From NCBI RefSeq assembly GCF_001182785.1, contig NZ_CP012099.1, positions 3,222,501 to 3,286,500 on the forward strand: a stretch of DNA of 64,000 bases, in the 5' to 3' direction. Of the stretch, positions 16,109 to 24,586 are shown piece after piece. The translations under genes were made by a program, and so were the position numbers. Position 1 is the stretch's first letter, and each line of letters opens with the position of its first letter. The notes beneath the pieces were generated by a model, which searched no databases, was not told the DNA's origin, and saw nothing but the letters and a program-made list of their open reading frames with translations. Origin of the DNA: Bacillus thuringiensis (GTDB taxonomy: Bacteria; Bacillota; Bacilli; Bacillales; Bacillaceae_G).

Positions 16109-17611
16109 CTATTTCACAAGAACTACATCTCGTAATTCCCTCTTCAACACTTTTCCTAAAGCATTTTTCGGTAACTCATCTATGAATACCACTTCTGGTA
16201 TTTTGTAACTGGCTAATTTCTCCTTACAATACTGAGTAATACTTTCTTCTGTTAATGTTGTTTCGTCATCCTTCACAATGTAAGCTCTTGGAACTTCTCC
16301 CCAAAAGTCATCTGGAACTCCAACTACTGCAACTTCTAAAACACCATGTATTTCATGAATGACATCTTCTACTTGATCTGGATATACGTTGTCACCACCG
16401 CGTATGATAACGTCTTTATATCTTCCCATAATATGCAGGAATCCATCATCATCTATCATGCCAGCATCACCCATGTTAAACCAGTTATCTTTTACTACCT
16501 TCTTTGTCACCTTTTCATTATTCCAATACCCTTTAAACATGTATGGACTTTTCACATGAATCTCTCCAACTTCATTTGTTATTAGTTCATGTCCTGTTTC
16601 CGGATGAACAATTTTCACCTCTACATTTTTCAAAGTCTTTCCTACAGAAGACATCTTTTCTTTTCCCATCATTGGATGCCATGAGGTTACAACCCAACCT
16701 TCTGTACTACCATAACCTTGCACCATATATATTCCTTTTTCCATATATTTTTGAATGAGTGTTTCTGGCACTTTTGTACCACCGCTTTGTGCTACTTTAA
16801 AGGTTGAAATGTTACGTTCTTTTTTATTTAATTCATCAAGCATGTAACTATAAACAGCTGGGAACGCAAGCATCGTAGTAATTTTCTCTTCTTCAATCTT
16901 ATCCCAAATAAGAGTAGGATTCGAATCAGCTAAGAAAATCATCGTAACGCCATGATAAATACAATTTAAAATAGAAAGCACGCCACTCATATGGAACAAT
17001 GGATGCACAGATAAAAAGCGTTCACCTGCTGGAATTTCTCTTTGGCCCGCAATTTCAGCAAAATAATGATGCAAGTTTTTATGTCCAATTACACATGCTT
17101 TCGCCTGTCCAGTCGTTCCTGAAGTAAATAAGTAAATGGCATCGTCTTCTTCATGAACTTCTACGTTCGGTTCTGTCGTTGGCTGTTTTTGCAACTCTAA
17201 TTCAAATGAACCAAAGCCTTCTTTTGTCGTTTGAATTACATAAGGGATTTCTTTTACAGCATCAATCTTTAATAATACTTCACTAAATTCTTCATCAATA
17301 ACTAACACTTTTAATTTCGCTTCTTTTACAATCGTTTCTAATTCATAAACAGTAAGCTGATGATTTAGCGGAATAAATACCGCTCCAATTTTTAGACATG
17401 CCATCATAACGCTTGGAAATGGGTGATTATTTTTGCATAGTATTCCTATACGCTCTCCTCTTTGCACACCATTATGTAACAAATATTGTGCAAGCTGATT
17501 TACTCGTTCATTATATTGCTGAAACGAATATCTTTTCTTTCCCCCTACAAGCGCTTCCAAATTTGGTGATTGCATTGCTCTCTTTTGTAATAATTGTCGC
17601 ATCGTTCTCAA
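16109..17611 (-). CDS. Class I adenylate-forming ligase, acyl-CoA synthetase type
   Basis: 500 residues. ATP-binding P-loop YLFTSGTTGQAKACVIGH, A5 motif VQGYGSTEG, hinge MGRYKDVIIRGGDNVYPDQVEDV, and the catalytic lysine in PKNALGKVLKREL. It activates a carboxylate as acyl-AMP and transfers it to CoA; long-chain fatty acid or aromatic acid substrates are both possible. The reading frame starts at TTG 17611 with AAAGGGGAG six bases upstream; the ATG three codons later is 15 bases away and less likely. Single-gene unit with its own terminator. Confidence 0.88.
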   Translation of the reverse strand: MRTMRQLLQKRAMQSPNLEALVGGKKRYSFQQYNERVNQLAQYLLHNGVQRGERIGILCKNNHPFPSVMMACLKIGAVFIPLNHQLTVYELETIVKEAKLKVLVIDEEFSEVLLKIDAVKEIPYVIQTTKEGFGSFELELQKQPTTEPNVEVHEEDDAIYLFTSGTTGQAKACVIGHKNLHHYFAEIAGQREIPAGERFLSVHPLFHMSGVLSILNCIYHGVTMIFLADSNPTLIWDKIEEEKITTMLAFPAVYSYMLDELNKKERNISTFKVAQSGGTKVPETLIQKYMEKGIYMVQGYGSTEGWVVTSWHPMMGKEKMSSVGKTLKNVEVKIVHPETGHELITNEVGEIHVKSPYMFKGYWNNEKVTKKVVKDNWFNMGDAGMIDDDGFLHIMGRYKDVIIRGGDNVYPDQVEDVIHEIHGVLEVAVVGVPDDFWGEVPRAYIVKDDETTLTEESITQYCKEKLASYKIPEVVFIDELPKNALGKVLKRELRDVVLVK

Positions 17612-17706
17612 GTAAAACTCCCCTTTATATATGTTAGGGTTTTTATTTTACCAGATTAACTATTAATTTACTAAAGATTACACTTAGTGAATATAAAAAG
17701 AATATA

Positions 17707-17744
17707 AAATAGCCATTTACTTGTGAAGTAAATGGCTATTTTTC
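17707..17744 (-). terminator. Terminator after the flavodoxin-like reductase
   Basis: AAAATAGCCATTTACTT / AAGTAAATGGCTATTTT, perfect stem and T run on both strands. Confidence 0.9.
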
Positions 17745-17745
17745 A

Positions 17746-18282
17746 TTATATATTAGAATACTTCTTGTTCATCACATATTGCACATACTCAGGTGCACTT
17801 TTATCAATCTCTTCATCACTTAGTTTATATTCTGCACCATATAAATAAAAGGAAGGCATAAATTCCATACCCGTATATAAGCATGTAGCTTGGAATGGTT
17901 TCGTCAACTCATCCATTGTAATCCCACTATTTTCATAGTCTTTTTCTAATCCACCTATAGAAATAGCTACACCAAATTCTTTCCCCTTTACTTTATCTCC
18001 TTGTGATCCGTATGCAAATCCATATGTTAATACATCATCGAACCACTTTTTTAATAATGGTGGCGTGCTGTACCAGTAAAGCGGAAATTGAAATATATAT
18101 CTGTCATGCTCTACTAATAACTTTTGCTCTTCTTCAATATTAAACTCCCAATTCGGTGCCACCTTATATAATTCATGCACCGTAATTTCATCTGAATGTT
18201 TCTCAAGTTCTTCTATCCATCTTTTATTAATTTTTGATTTTTCAATATGAGGGTGTGCTACAATTACAAGTGTTCTCATCAT
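17746..18282 (-). CDS. NAD(P)H:quinone oxidoreductase-like flavoprotein
   Basis: 178 residues, KefF/YwrO/MdaB flavodoxin-like fold: TLVIVAHPHIEKSKINKRW (FMN/FAD phosphate site), FQFPLYWYSTPPLLKKWFDDVLTYGFAYG (the family hallmark) and AISIGGLE. It should reduce quinones or similar electrophiles by two electrons in the cytosol. Two adjacent ATGs (18282, 18279) follow AGGGG. The gene is divergent from an HxlR regulator at 18404, with a palindromic operator in between; this is the classical arrangement for thiol-sensing HxlR repressors and quinone detoxifying enzymes. Confidence 0.9.
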   Translation of the reverse strand: MMRTLVIVAHPHIEKSKINKRWIEELEKHSDEITVHELYKVAPNWEFNIEEEQKLLVEHDRYIFQFPLYWYSTPPLLKKWFDDVLTYGFAYGSQGDKVKGKEFGVAISIGGLEKDYENSGITMDELTKPFQATCLYTGMEFMPSFYLYGAEYKLSDEEIDKSAPEYVQYVMNKKYSNI

Positions 18283-18346
18283 TTTCCAGCCCCTTTATAA
18301 ATTAATCAATCCTTTACGTATTAGTATGAATGAGTTACATATAATT

Positions 18347-18389
18347 GAAAAGTACGTACTTTCAGGTACTATAGGAACCTTGAAGTACC
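18347..18389. promoter_or_regulatory. HxlR operator in divergent promoter region
   Basis: AAAGTACGTACTTT at 18349-18362 is a perfect 14-base palindrome; it is followed by an inverted repeat GGTACT (18365-18370) and AGTACC (18384-18389). It lies 15-55 bases upstream of the HxlR start and between the two divergent genes. The same core occurs at 4781-4933 and 3706-3743. Confidence 0.7.
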
Positions 18390-18403
18390 TTTGGAGGTGT
18401 TAT

Positions 18404-18727
18404 ATGAATCAAAATGATAATTGTCCAATTGCAACAACACTCGATGTAATCGGTGGAAAATGGAAAGTTCATATTTTATGTATTTTGTCGGATGGAAAAA
18501 TGCGAACAAATGAAATTAAACGAGAAATCCCAAACATTACACAAAAGGTTCTTACACAACAACTTCGGCAACTTGAAGCTGATGGGATTATCTATCGTAC
18601 CGTATATCAAGAAGTACCACCAAAGGTTGAGTACACACTAAGTGAATACGGAAAATCTTTAATGCAAATAATGAATGATCTGTTTGAATGGGGAAAAGAT
18701 CATCAGATTAAAAGATTACATGACTAA
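18404..18727 (+). CDS. HxlR-family redox-type regulator with N-terminal cysteine
   Basis: 107 residues. VIGGKWKVHILCIL, ITQKVLTQQLRQLEADGII and PPKVEYTLSEYG are the HxlR winged-helix blocks. Cys7 in NCPIATTL is at the conserved sensing position of proteins such as HypR, where oxidation by quinones, diamide or hypochlorite alters DNA binding. GGAGG is 7 bases before the ATG at 18404; the longer frame from 18326 runs through the operator. It probably controls itself and the divergent quinone reductase-like gene, and perhaps the other genes with the same operator. Confidence 0.92.
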   Translation: MNQNDNCPIATTLDVIGGKWKVHILCILSDGKMRTNEIKREIPNITQKVLTQQLRQLEADGIIYRTVYQEVPPKVEYTLSEYGKSLMQIMNDLFEWGKDHQIKRLHD

Positions 18728-18818
18728 AAAAGCACTATATACTTTGTTTAATCCTCTACGTTCATATTTTTTATTTTTATAAAGTTCATTTTCATCATTT
18801 TTTAGCTAACTTGTTTTC

Positions 18819-18856
18819 TTAGATTGATGGACGTGACCCCACATCCATCAATCTAA
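18819..18856. repeat. Perfect 13-bp inverted repeat without T run
   Basis: TTAGATTGATGGA and TCCATCAATCTAA are separated by 12 bases. Neither strand has a T run after it, so it is not a standard terminator. It lies 90 bases after the HxlR stop and downstream of the small minus-strand ORF at 18921. Confidence 0.5.
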
Positions 18857-18920
18857 AAAGATACAATTAGAAAAATGAGATTTCTATAAAGTTTCGCATA
18901 TAAACACTACTTCCGCCTCA

Positions 18921-19076
18921 TTAAACGCTCGCTCTACTTTTTCTAATCTCAATTGTACGTAAGCTATAAAGAAGCACCCCTAAACCGAGAATTTTTTCAT
19001 TATTAGACGCATTAGAACCTAAGGTAATAGTAGCTACATTTAAACCCATAAACCTTCCACTCCATTCTATAGGCAT
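18921..19076 (-). CDS. Small ORF, 51 residues, unknown function
   Basis: ATG at 19076 reads MPIEWSGRFMGLNVATITLG and continues to TAA at 18921. AAGGAG lies 11 bases upstream of the ATG. Two moderately hydrophobic stretches (about 9-20 and 29-39) and a basic C-terminus (IEIRKSRASV) suggest a small membrane-associated peptide. It is flanked by the inverted repeat at 18819 and the terminator at 19107. No family recognised. Confidence 0.5.
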   Translation of the reverse strand: MPIEWSGRFMGLNVATITLGSNASNNEKILGLGVLLYSLRTIEIRKSRASV

Positions 19077-19106
19077 ATAAAAAGATACTCCTTAAAAGTA
19101 AAAAAC

Positions 19107-19150
19107 GCTATTCTCTCTGTAAAATCATAGAAAAGAATAGCGTTTTTTAT
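19107..19150. terminator. Bidirectional terminator
   Basis: AAAAACGCTATTCT / AGAATAGCGTTTTTT. It ends the ArsR transcript. A closely related hairpin is at 36497-36549. Confidence 0.8.
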
Positions 19151-19170
19151 TTTGAAATAGAAGTCATTAT

Positions 19171-19446
19171 TTAAACTAAACATGCTAATATTGATTTTGT
19201 GCGATTGTCCGTTACCTCATAATAAATTTCTAATCCTTTCCGAGTACCTGTAACCATTTTAGCAGCTTTTAGTTTAGATAAATGTTGACTAATTGTACTT
19301 TGAGGCATTTGTAAATCCCCATACATTGTTGTTACATTAGTAGGGCCTTTTGCAAGCATTATTTTTACTAAAGATAGACGAACCGGATGCGCCAATACCT
19401 TTAACACCTCAGCGATTTCTTGAAACATTTCTTTTTTTTCTTTCAT
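19171..19446 (-). CDS. ArsR-family winged-helix regulator
   Basis: 91 residues: VLKVLAHPVRLSLVKIM (helix 2-3), MPQSTISQHLSKLKAAKMV (recognition helix) and the wing RKGLEIYYEVT. The metal-binding cysteine pairs of classical ArsR/SmtB sensors are absent; the only cysteine is near the C-terminus. It resembles the PagR type of small ArsR regulators. GGGGAGAAATAAG precedes the ATG. No target gene is adjacent on the same strand; the big polysaccharide gene lies upstream on the other side of a terminator-like stem. Confidence 0.88.
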   Translation of the reverse strand: MKEKKEMFQEIAEVLKVLAHPVRLSLVKIMLAKGPTNVTTMYGDLQMPQSTISQHLSKLKAAKMVTGTRKGLEIYYEVTDNRTKSILACLV

Positions 19447-19668
19447 CTTATTTCTCCCCTTTTATATACATATTTATGTTATCCATATATATAATTCGAA
19501 GGTATATGCGTTTTTGTGTCCGTCATTTTAAAAAAATATAAAAAAACTTTTGTCCGAAACTAAAGAAGTATCTTAACATAACGTCTCACTATTAATGATG
19601 AATAGAAATCTCGTTATAGACGTAGCAGTTTTTATGCTACAACTCTACATTCAACTAACTAAAACCAA

Positions 19669-19698
19669 TGAAAAAAAGAGCAGATAGTCCGCTCTCTT
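19669..19698 (-). terminator. Terminator after the GH18-NodB-GT2 gene
   Basis: AAGAGAGCGGAC / CTGCTCTTTTTTT on the minus strand. Confidence 0.65.
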
Positions 19699-22600
19699 AT
19701 GATGCCTCCTTATGCTCCGTGGAATGTTTAACACTCCCCATTCTCTTTAGTTTATTCCACCCTACCGCTACTCCTCGAAGCGATGAGAATATAGATTTAA
19801 TGACAACATAAGTCATAAATTGACGATAAATAAAACGTTGTAAAATTAACCATACCAATGGTTTTGGGTTCTCTTCCTCTAATTTAAATGCGAACAGAGA
19901 AGCGAGAAGATCCATTAAAAAGAATACAAGATAAAATCCTAAAACTTTTAGCGGATTACTACTAAATAGTCCCATGATCATTAATATATCTGCAAAAGGA
20001 GCAATGAATTGCAGAACATATTGGAATAACCACATATTAGGCAGTGCAATAAACCCTAATGTTTTATGTTTTGAATTACACAACGCTTTTCGATGTTTCC
20101 AAAGACATTGAAGTGTACCATATGACCAACGATATCGCTGTTTAATGAGACTTTTCACATCCTCAGGTGATTCCGTAAAAGCATGCGCTTTTTCTTCATA
20201 TACAATTCTATGCCCTTGACGTAAAAATGTAATAGTAAGATCCGTATCTTCTGCTAATGTATCTTCGCTTAAATATCCAGACTCAACTACATTCTTCTTG
20301 CGCCACGCCCCAATAGCTCCTGGAACTACTGTAATACAATTTAACTCATCAAAAGCTCTACGTTCTAAATTAAACCCTGTAATATACTCAACATGTTGCC
20401 AAGTAGTTAACAAATTTCGTCTATTCCCCACTTTGACATTACCTGAAACTGCAGCTACATTCTGATCTTCAAAGTGTCTAATCATTAAAGAAATAGCGTC
20501 TTTCGCAATAATAGTATCCGCATCTAAAGTGACAATGATTTCTCCTCGCGATTGTTGAAACCCTAGGTTCATTGCCGATGATTTCCCGCCGTTTTCTTTC
20601 TGAATGAAACGAACTTTAGAGTGTTTAGAAAATGTTTCTTGCATTACTTTTGACGTACCATCTGTCGATCCGTCATCCACAACAATAACTTCAAATTCTC
20701 TATAATTACTATCCAAAATTGAGTGAATCGTCTTGGCTATCACCTTTTCTTCATTATATGCCGCTATGACAACACTAACAAAAGGTTGATAAGACGAATT
20801 AATATAGCGAGATAACGTTTTTCTTTTCTGCTTCCATGCAAAATAAATTAAGAATAAAAATCGAAAAATCCCTAATCCAATAGCAATATAAAAAATAGTA
20901 GTTAATATATGCTTAAAATATCCGGCTCCTGAAAAGACAGCTTTATTGTAAAGTAAATATTGCTTCCCCTCAGAAGAAACAGGAGGCATAATTTCATCTC
21001 GTTCTTTATTCATTAAATCTGAAATTGTTACAAAACTATATCCATGCTTTTTTAGGTCTTTAATAATGATCAGGAGCGCCTCTACTGTATTTGTACGATT
21101 CCCTCCTGCATCATGGAGAAGAATAACATTTCCCTCTCCCTTATAAACAGGATTAAGAGCACGCTTTACTAATTCATTTGTTGATGGTGTTGCCCAGTCT
21201 TCAGGATCAACTTTTTCCGCTACCATTGTATAGTTCATATTTTGTGCACGTAAAATAGGCAATATTTCATTTGCTGAATCCGGGTTAGCATCTGCTTCAT
21301 ATGGCGGTCTAAATAAAACCGTAGAATGTCCAGTTACTTCCTGAATTAAACGTTGCGTCGTATTAAGTTCTACTTTCGTTCGTAATAAAGACGTATCAGC
21401 TATGTTAGGATGCTTGAAAGTATGATTGCCAATTTCATGCCCCTCATCGTATATTCTTTTTACAATACTAGTATTTAGTTGCGCGTTTTCACCAAGTACA
21501 AAAAAAGCAGCTTTTATTTGATTCTCTTTTAATATATCTAATATTTCTGGCGTATATTTCGGGTCTGGTCCATCATCAAATGTTAGTACTACTTGTTTTC
21601 CATTTGGTTTTCCATATCGTTGCACTTCATATGCAGATGGTAAGGATTGATATACTTCATCTGTAAGGTAACCATCTTTGCCTACTTTAAAATCTCTCAA
21701 TCCATTTTTTCTTTCATTCTCAATCTGTAAAATTTCACCTTGTCCGGAATAATTTACTTCATCTAAACTATTGATTTTATGTAATACATTAGGATTTTTT
21801 TGTACCTCAATAGGATTTTTTAAAACTTTCCATATTGTAGGGTCTTCTGCTCCTAATCTCCATAACGCAAATCCCTTTGCATTATTGTCCATTGCGATTT
21901 TCACTTGATTATAAAGAGTTACACCGTCTAAGAACCAAGCAGTATGTTCTTTCCCTTCTGTTTTATACCTAAAATAAGGGTTTCCACTCATCTTATCCCA
22001 TTGAATTTTCATATTTGAATCATGAGCCATTGCCATAACTTCTGAGAAAGTTAAAGACTTCGCAGCTTCTTTACTATTTACTTCCCAATCATATCCATAG
22101 TTACCGAAAGCAACTATAAGCTTATTAGACAGAATATTCAGTTCTTTTAATGTGTGTTGGAACCATTTATTTGAAGCAATTGGTCCTGGTTCCCCGGCTC
22201 CATAGTGCTCATCGTACATCATTACAATCATTCGATCTATTATTTTTGCTAACGCACTATAATCAAAAGCCTTATCATTAGCTGGAACATCTTGTGTAAC
22301 GAGCAAATCATGTTGATGAAATTCCGTAGTAAGTTCTTTCATAAAATTTGTTAAGTTTTCTCTATCACTTTCAGGTACGGCCTCAAAGTCAATATTAATT
22401 CCTGAAAAATGATTCTTTTTAACTTGGCTTACTAAATCATTAATAAACTTTGTCTTTACATCATTTGAGGAATTCAGTAACTTATGAATTAGCCCACTAT
22501 CAGGACCAGAAGCTTCCTCAGTATAGTTAGTAAGCAAAGGCATAATCTTCACTTGATTTTTTTCTGCCAACTTTACTATCTCAGGTTTGATCTCACTTCT

Positions 22601-23056
22601 AATCGTTAAATCTGCTTTTAAATGATACCACTCTGGTACTAACGTAGTTAAGGAATCGATATTTTCTTTTAAAGAAGCGGTACTATTTTCATCCCAGTTT
22701 ACATAAAAACCATACACTTCTTTAGGTTGTTTACTATCCTTCGGCGAATTCACCAAATTTTTATTATCCTTCGTTTCGGTATTTGGGTTAAATTCTTCCT
22801 TCTTTAACTGCTGATCACTAAGTTTTTGATTAATTGGTACAAGTTTAGTATCTTGTTGTACAGCGGTATTCATATTTGGAATTTCTGGTGTTGAAAAAAT
22901 ACTTTGAAAGAAAAAATAAAATACAACACCTACACTAACTATTGAGATACATAGAAACCAAATAAAGGCTATGTTTCTCCTTCCTTTCGGATCATAAAAA
23001 ACAGGTTTTTCTTTATCTTTCTCTTGTTGAATGTTTTTCTCCATTATATTTTTCAC
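19697..23056 (-). CDS. GH18-like / NodB deacetylase / GT2 synthase fusion membrane protein
   Basis: 1119 residues with three enzyme-like domains. An N-terminal TM helix lies at about 28-51. Residues 113-415 are a glycoside hydrolase 18-type barrel (YGFYVNWDE start; GINIDFEAV with Asp223 and Glu225 at the catalytic place). Residues 485-685 are a NodB polysaccharide deacetylase (TFDDGPD with Asp494/495, GHEIGNHTFKHP with His545/549, FRPPY, ILLHD). TM 717-740 is followed by a GT2 processive synthase (VVDDGSTDG, DAD at 846-848, EDTD at 936, QRYRW at 973-977) and C-terminal TMs. The order suggests synthesis and export of a beta-GlcNAc-type polymer with deacetylation and trimming outside. The GTG start at 23056 is close to AAGGAG; an ATG at 23044 is an alternative. 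Confidence 0.88.
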   Translation of the reverse strand: MKNIMEKNIQQEKDKEKPVFYDPKGRRNIAFIWFLCISIVSVGVVFYFFFQSIFSTPEIPNMNTAVQQDTKLVPINQKLSDQQLKKEEFNPNTETKDNKNLVNSPKDSKQPKEVYGFYVNWDENSTASLKENIDSLTTLVPEWYHLKADLTIRSEIKPEIVKLAEKNQVKIMPLLTNYTEEASGPDSGLIHKLLNSSNDVKTKFINDLVSQVKKNHFSGINIDFEAVPESDRENLTNFMKELTTEFHQHDLLVTQDVPANDKAFDYSALAKIIDRMIVMMYDEHYGAGEPGPIASNKWFQHTLKELNILSNKLIVAFGNYGYDWEVNSKEAAKSLTFSEVMAMAHDSNMKIQWDKMSGNPYFRYKTEGKEHTAWFLDGVTLYNQVKIAMDNNAKGFALWRLGAEDPTIWKVLKNPIEVQKNPNVLHKINSLDEVNYSGQGEILQIENERKNGLRDFKVGKDGYLTDEVYQSLPSAYEVQRYGKPNGKQVVLTFDDGPDPKYTPEILDILKENQIKAAFFVLGENAQLNTSIVKRIYDEGHEIGNHTFKHPNIADTSLLRTKVELNTTQRLIQEVTGHSTVLFRPPYEADANPDSANEILPILRAQNMNYTMVAEKVDPEDWATPSTNELVKRALNPVYKGEGNVILLHDAGGNRTNTVEALLIIIKDLKKHGYSFVTISDLMNKERDEIMPPVSSEGKQYLLYNKAVFSGAGYFKHILTTIFYIAIGLGIFRFLFLIYFAWKQKRKTLSRYINSSYQPFVSVVIAAYNEEKVIAKTIHSILDSNYREFEVIVVDDGSTDGTSKVMQETFSKHSKVRFIQKENGGKSSAMNLGFQQSRGEIIVTLDADTIIAKDAISLMIRHFEDQNVAAVSGNVKVGNRRNLLTTWQHVEYITGFNLERRAFDELNCITVVPGAIGAWRKKNVVESGYLSEDTLAEDTDLTITFLRQGHRIVYEEKAHAFTESPEDVKSLIKQRYRWSYGTLQCLWKHRKALCNSKHKTLGFIALPNMWLFQYVLQFIAPFADILMIMGLFSSNPLKVLGFYLVFFLMDLLASLFAFKLEEENPKPLVWLILQRFIYRQFMTYVVIKSIFSSLRGVAVGWNKLKRMGSVKHSTEHKEAS

Positions 23057-23085
23057 ATACTCCTTCTTAATAGAACTATAGAATA

Positions 23086-23213
23086 ATAAAGTGCAACTTT
23101 AATCAGCCCTCACCAATTGGGCATTTACAAGCAGCTCAACTCCCACCTAACTTCTTTTCCCAAGCCAAATTTTGAGATGGGAGTTTTACTGCCCACAATA
23201 GCGAGATACATCC
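23086..23213 (+). repeat. bcr1-type repeat lacking the first hairpin
   Basis: ATAAAGTGCAACTTTAATCA passes directly into GCCCTCACCAATTGGGCATT, then has the second hairpin (CTCCCACCTAACTTC ... TTTTGAGATGGGAG) and a degenerate end ACTGCCCACAATAGCGAG. It fills the gap between the fusion gene and rsgI. Confidence 0.65.
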
Positions 23214-23248
23214 TTTTAGCTTTGAAATGAATCTCTCACTTCCAGATT

Positions 23249-24586
23249 CTATTGATTCTTCTTTTCATTCCCTTGCTGGTGGCCTCTATTTTCTTGTTGA
23301 GACCCCCTACCGTTGTTCCCTTGCTCGTTTCCATCATTTTCTTTCTGGGATCCTCTTCCATTGTTCCATTGCTCGTTTCCGTTATTTCCCTGTTGAGATC
23401 CTCTTCCGTTGTTCCCTTGCTGATTCCCATTATTTCCTTGTTGAGGATCTCTTCCATTGTTCCATTGCCCATTTCCATTATTCCCTTGTTGAGGCCCTCT
23501 TCCATTGTTCCCTTGCTCGTTTCCGTTATTTCCCTGTTGAGATCCTCTTCCGTTGTTCCCTTGCCCATTTCCATTATTCCCTTGTTGTGATCCTCTCCCG
23601 TTGTTCCCTTGCCCATTTCCATTATTCCCTTGTTGTGATCCTCTTCCGTTGTTCCCTTGCTGATTCCCATTATTTCCTTGTTGTGATTCTCTACTGTTAT
23701 TCTCCTGTTGATTCCCTCTATTTTCTTGCTGTGATCCTCTTCCATTGTTTTCTTTTATTTGCTTCGATGGCTGTTCCTCTGTTTTCTTTTGTTCTTTCTG
23801 CTCTTGCTTTTCATATTTTTTTTCGTCTACAGGAGATAAATCCATTGATGCATCAGGAGATGACTCCGGCTGTGATTGCACCTCTTCTTCATTTTCCACC
23901 GGATTAGGCGGCGTGGCAGGAGGAGTAAGCGATTTGTTTTTCTCATTCTCTTGCTTTATATAGACACCTGTGCCAATTCCAGCTTTTCTAGCATTCTCTC
24001 GTACTTGCATCGTGCTACTTTGATATTCAACTGTAATATGTTTTAACTCATATTCTTTCTTCAATTCTTTCATTGCCTTTTCTAACTGTGGTTCTAGCGC
24101 CTTGTCCTTTGCAACAGCTGTTAGCATAACTTGCTTATCATTCGTTAAATACTTATCCTCTTGGCTTTGCTGTATAATAGTACGTACTACTTCTTGCAAT
24201 TGTTTATTTTCCCATTGCTTCAATTCTTTTAAAATACGCCTTCCATCATCATTACAAGCCTGCAAATCTATAACACGGAAATCCTTCGTTACGCTCACCT
24301 CTAAACTTGGATTTATATCAACTGAGACGTAAGCAAATACTTTTTCTTCTGGTTGGTTGTAGAAAAACAGCACTGCAAATAGAAAACAAGCAACAAGTAT
24401 TGATGCAGGTTTTAAAAAGGAAGGGATCGAAAAATGCGATGCTTTTTGTTCTTGCTCATCAAATGAGATTTCCTCCCCGATTATGCAAGAATCCCCTTTT
24501 CTTTTACACGTAATAAACTCTCCATTTGGTGTTAAAACAACTACGCTATGCTTTTTTATATCCATCACAATTCCTTTATTCATCAT
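23249..24586 (-). CDS. rsgI: RsgI-family anti-sigma factor with Asn/Gly/Gln-rich repeat tail
   Basis: 445 residues. Residues 1-50 are the RsgI N-terminal sigma-binding domain (GIVMDIKKHSVVVLTPNGEF). One TM helix lies at about 57-77, then an extracytoplasmic domain with FAYVSVDINPSLEVSV. A charged linker (240-280) leads into ten units of 16 residues, NNGRGSQQGNNGNGQG-like, at 280-439. It keeps SigI bound at the membrane until a signal arrives. It overlaps the end of sigI by 11 bases, so the pair is translationally coupled. Clostridial RsgI proteins carry carbohydrate-binding tails; here the tail is a low-complexity repeat. GAGGGG precedes two adjacent ATGs. Confidence 0.92.
   Translation of the reverse strand: MMNKGIVMDIKKHSVVVLTPNGEFITCKRKGDSCIIGEEISFDEQEQKASHFSIPSFLKPASILVACFLFAVLFFYNQPEEKVFAYVSVDINPSLEVSVTKDFRVIDLQACNDDGRRILKELKQWENKQLQEVVRTIIQQSQEDKYLTNDKQVMLTAVAKDKALEPQLEKAMKELKKEYELKHITVEYQSSTMQVRENARKAGIGTGVYIKQENEKNKSLTPPATPPNPVENEEEVQSQPESSPDASMDLSPVDEKKYEKQEQKEQKKTEEQPSKQIKENNGRGSQQENRGNQQENNSRESQQGNNGNQQGNNGRGSQQGNNGNGQGNNGRGSQQGNNGNGQGNNGRGSQQGNNGNEQGNNGRGPQQGNNGNGQWNNGRDPQQGNNGNQQGNNGRGSQQGNNGNEQWNNGRGSQKENDGNEQGNNGRGSQQENRGHQQGNEKKNQ
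23270..23749 (-). repeat. 48-bp coding tandem repeat in rsgI (10 units)
   Basis: Ten 48-base units encode the 16-residue repeats of the RsgI tail. Central units are almost identical, outer ones diverged, which is typical of a replication-slippage VNTR. Units are multiples of three, so copy changes keep the frame. Confidence 0.85.

Noticed and set aside
23227..23907. Long plus- and minus-strand open frames (169-226 codons) opposite or overlapping the rsgI tail
   Set aside because: They arise from the 48-bp repeat lacking stops in several frames; low-complexity translations, no ribosome site.
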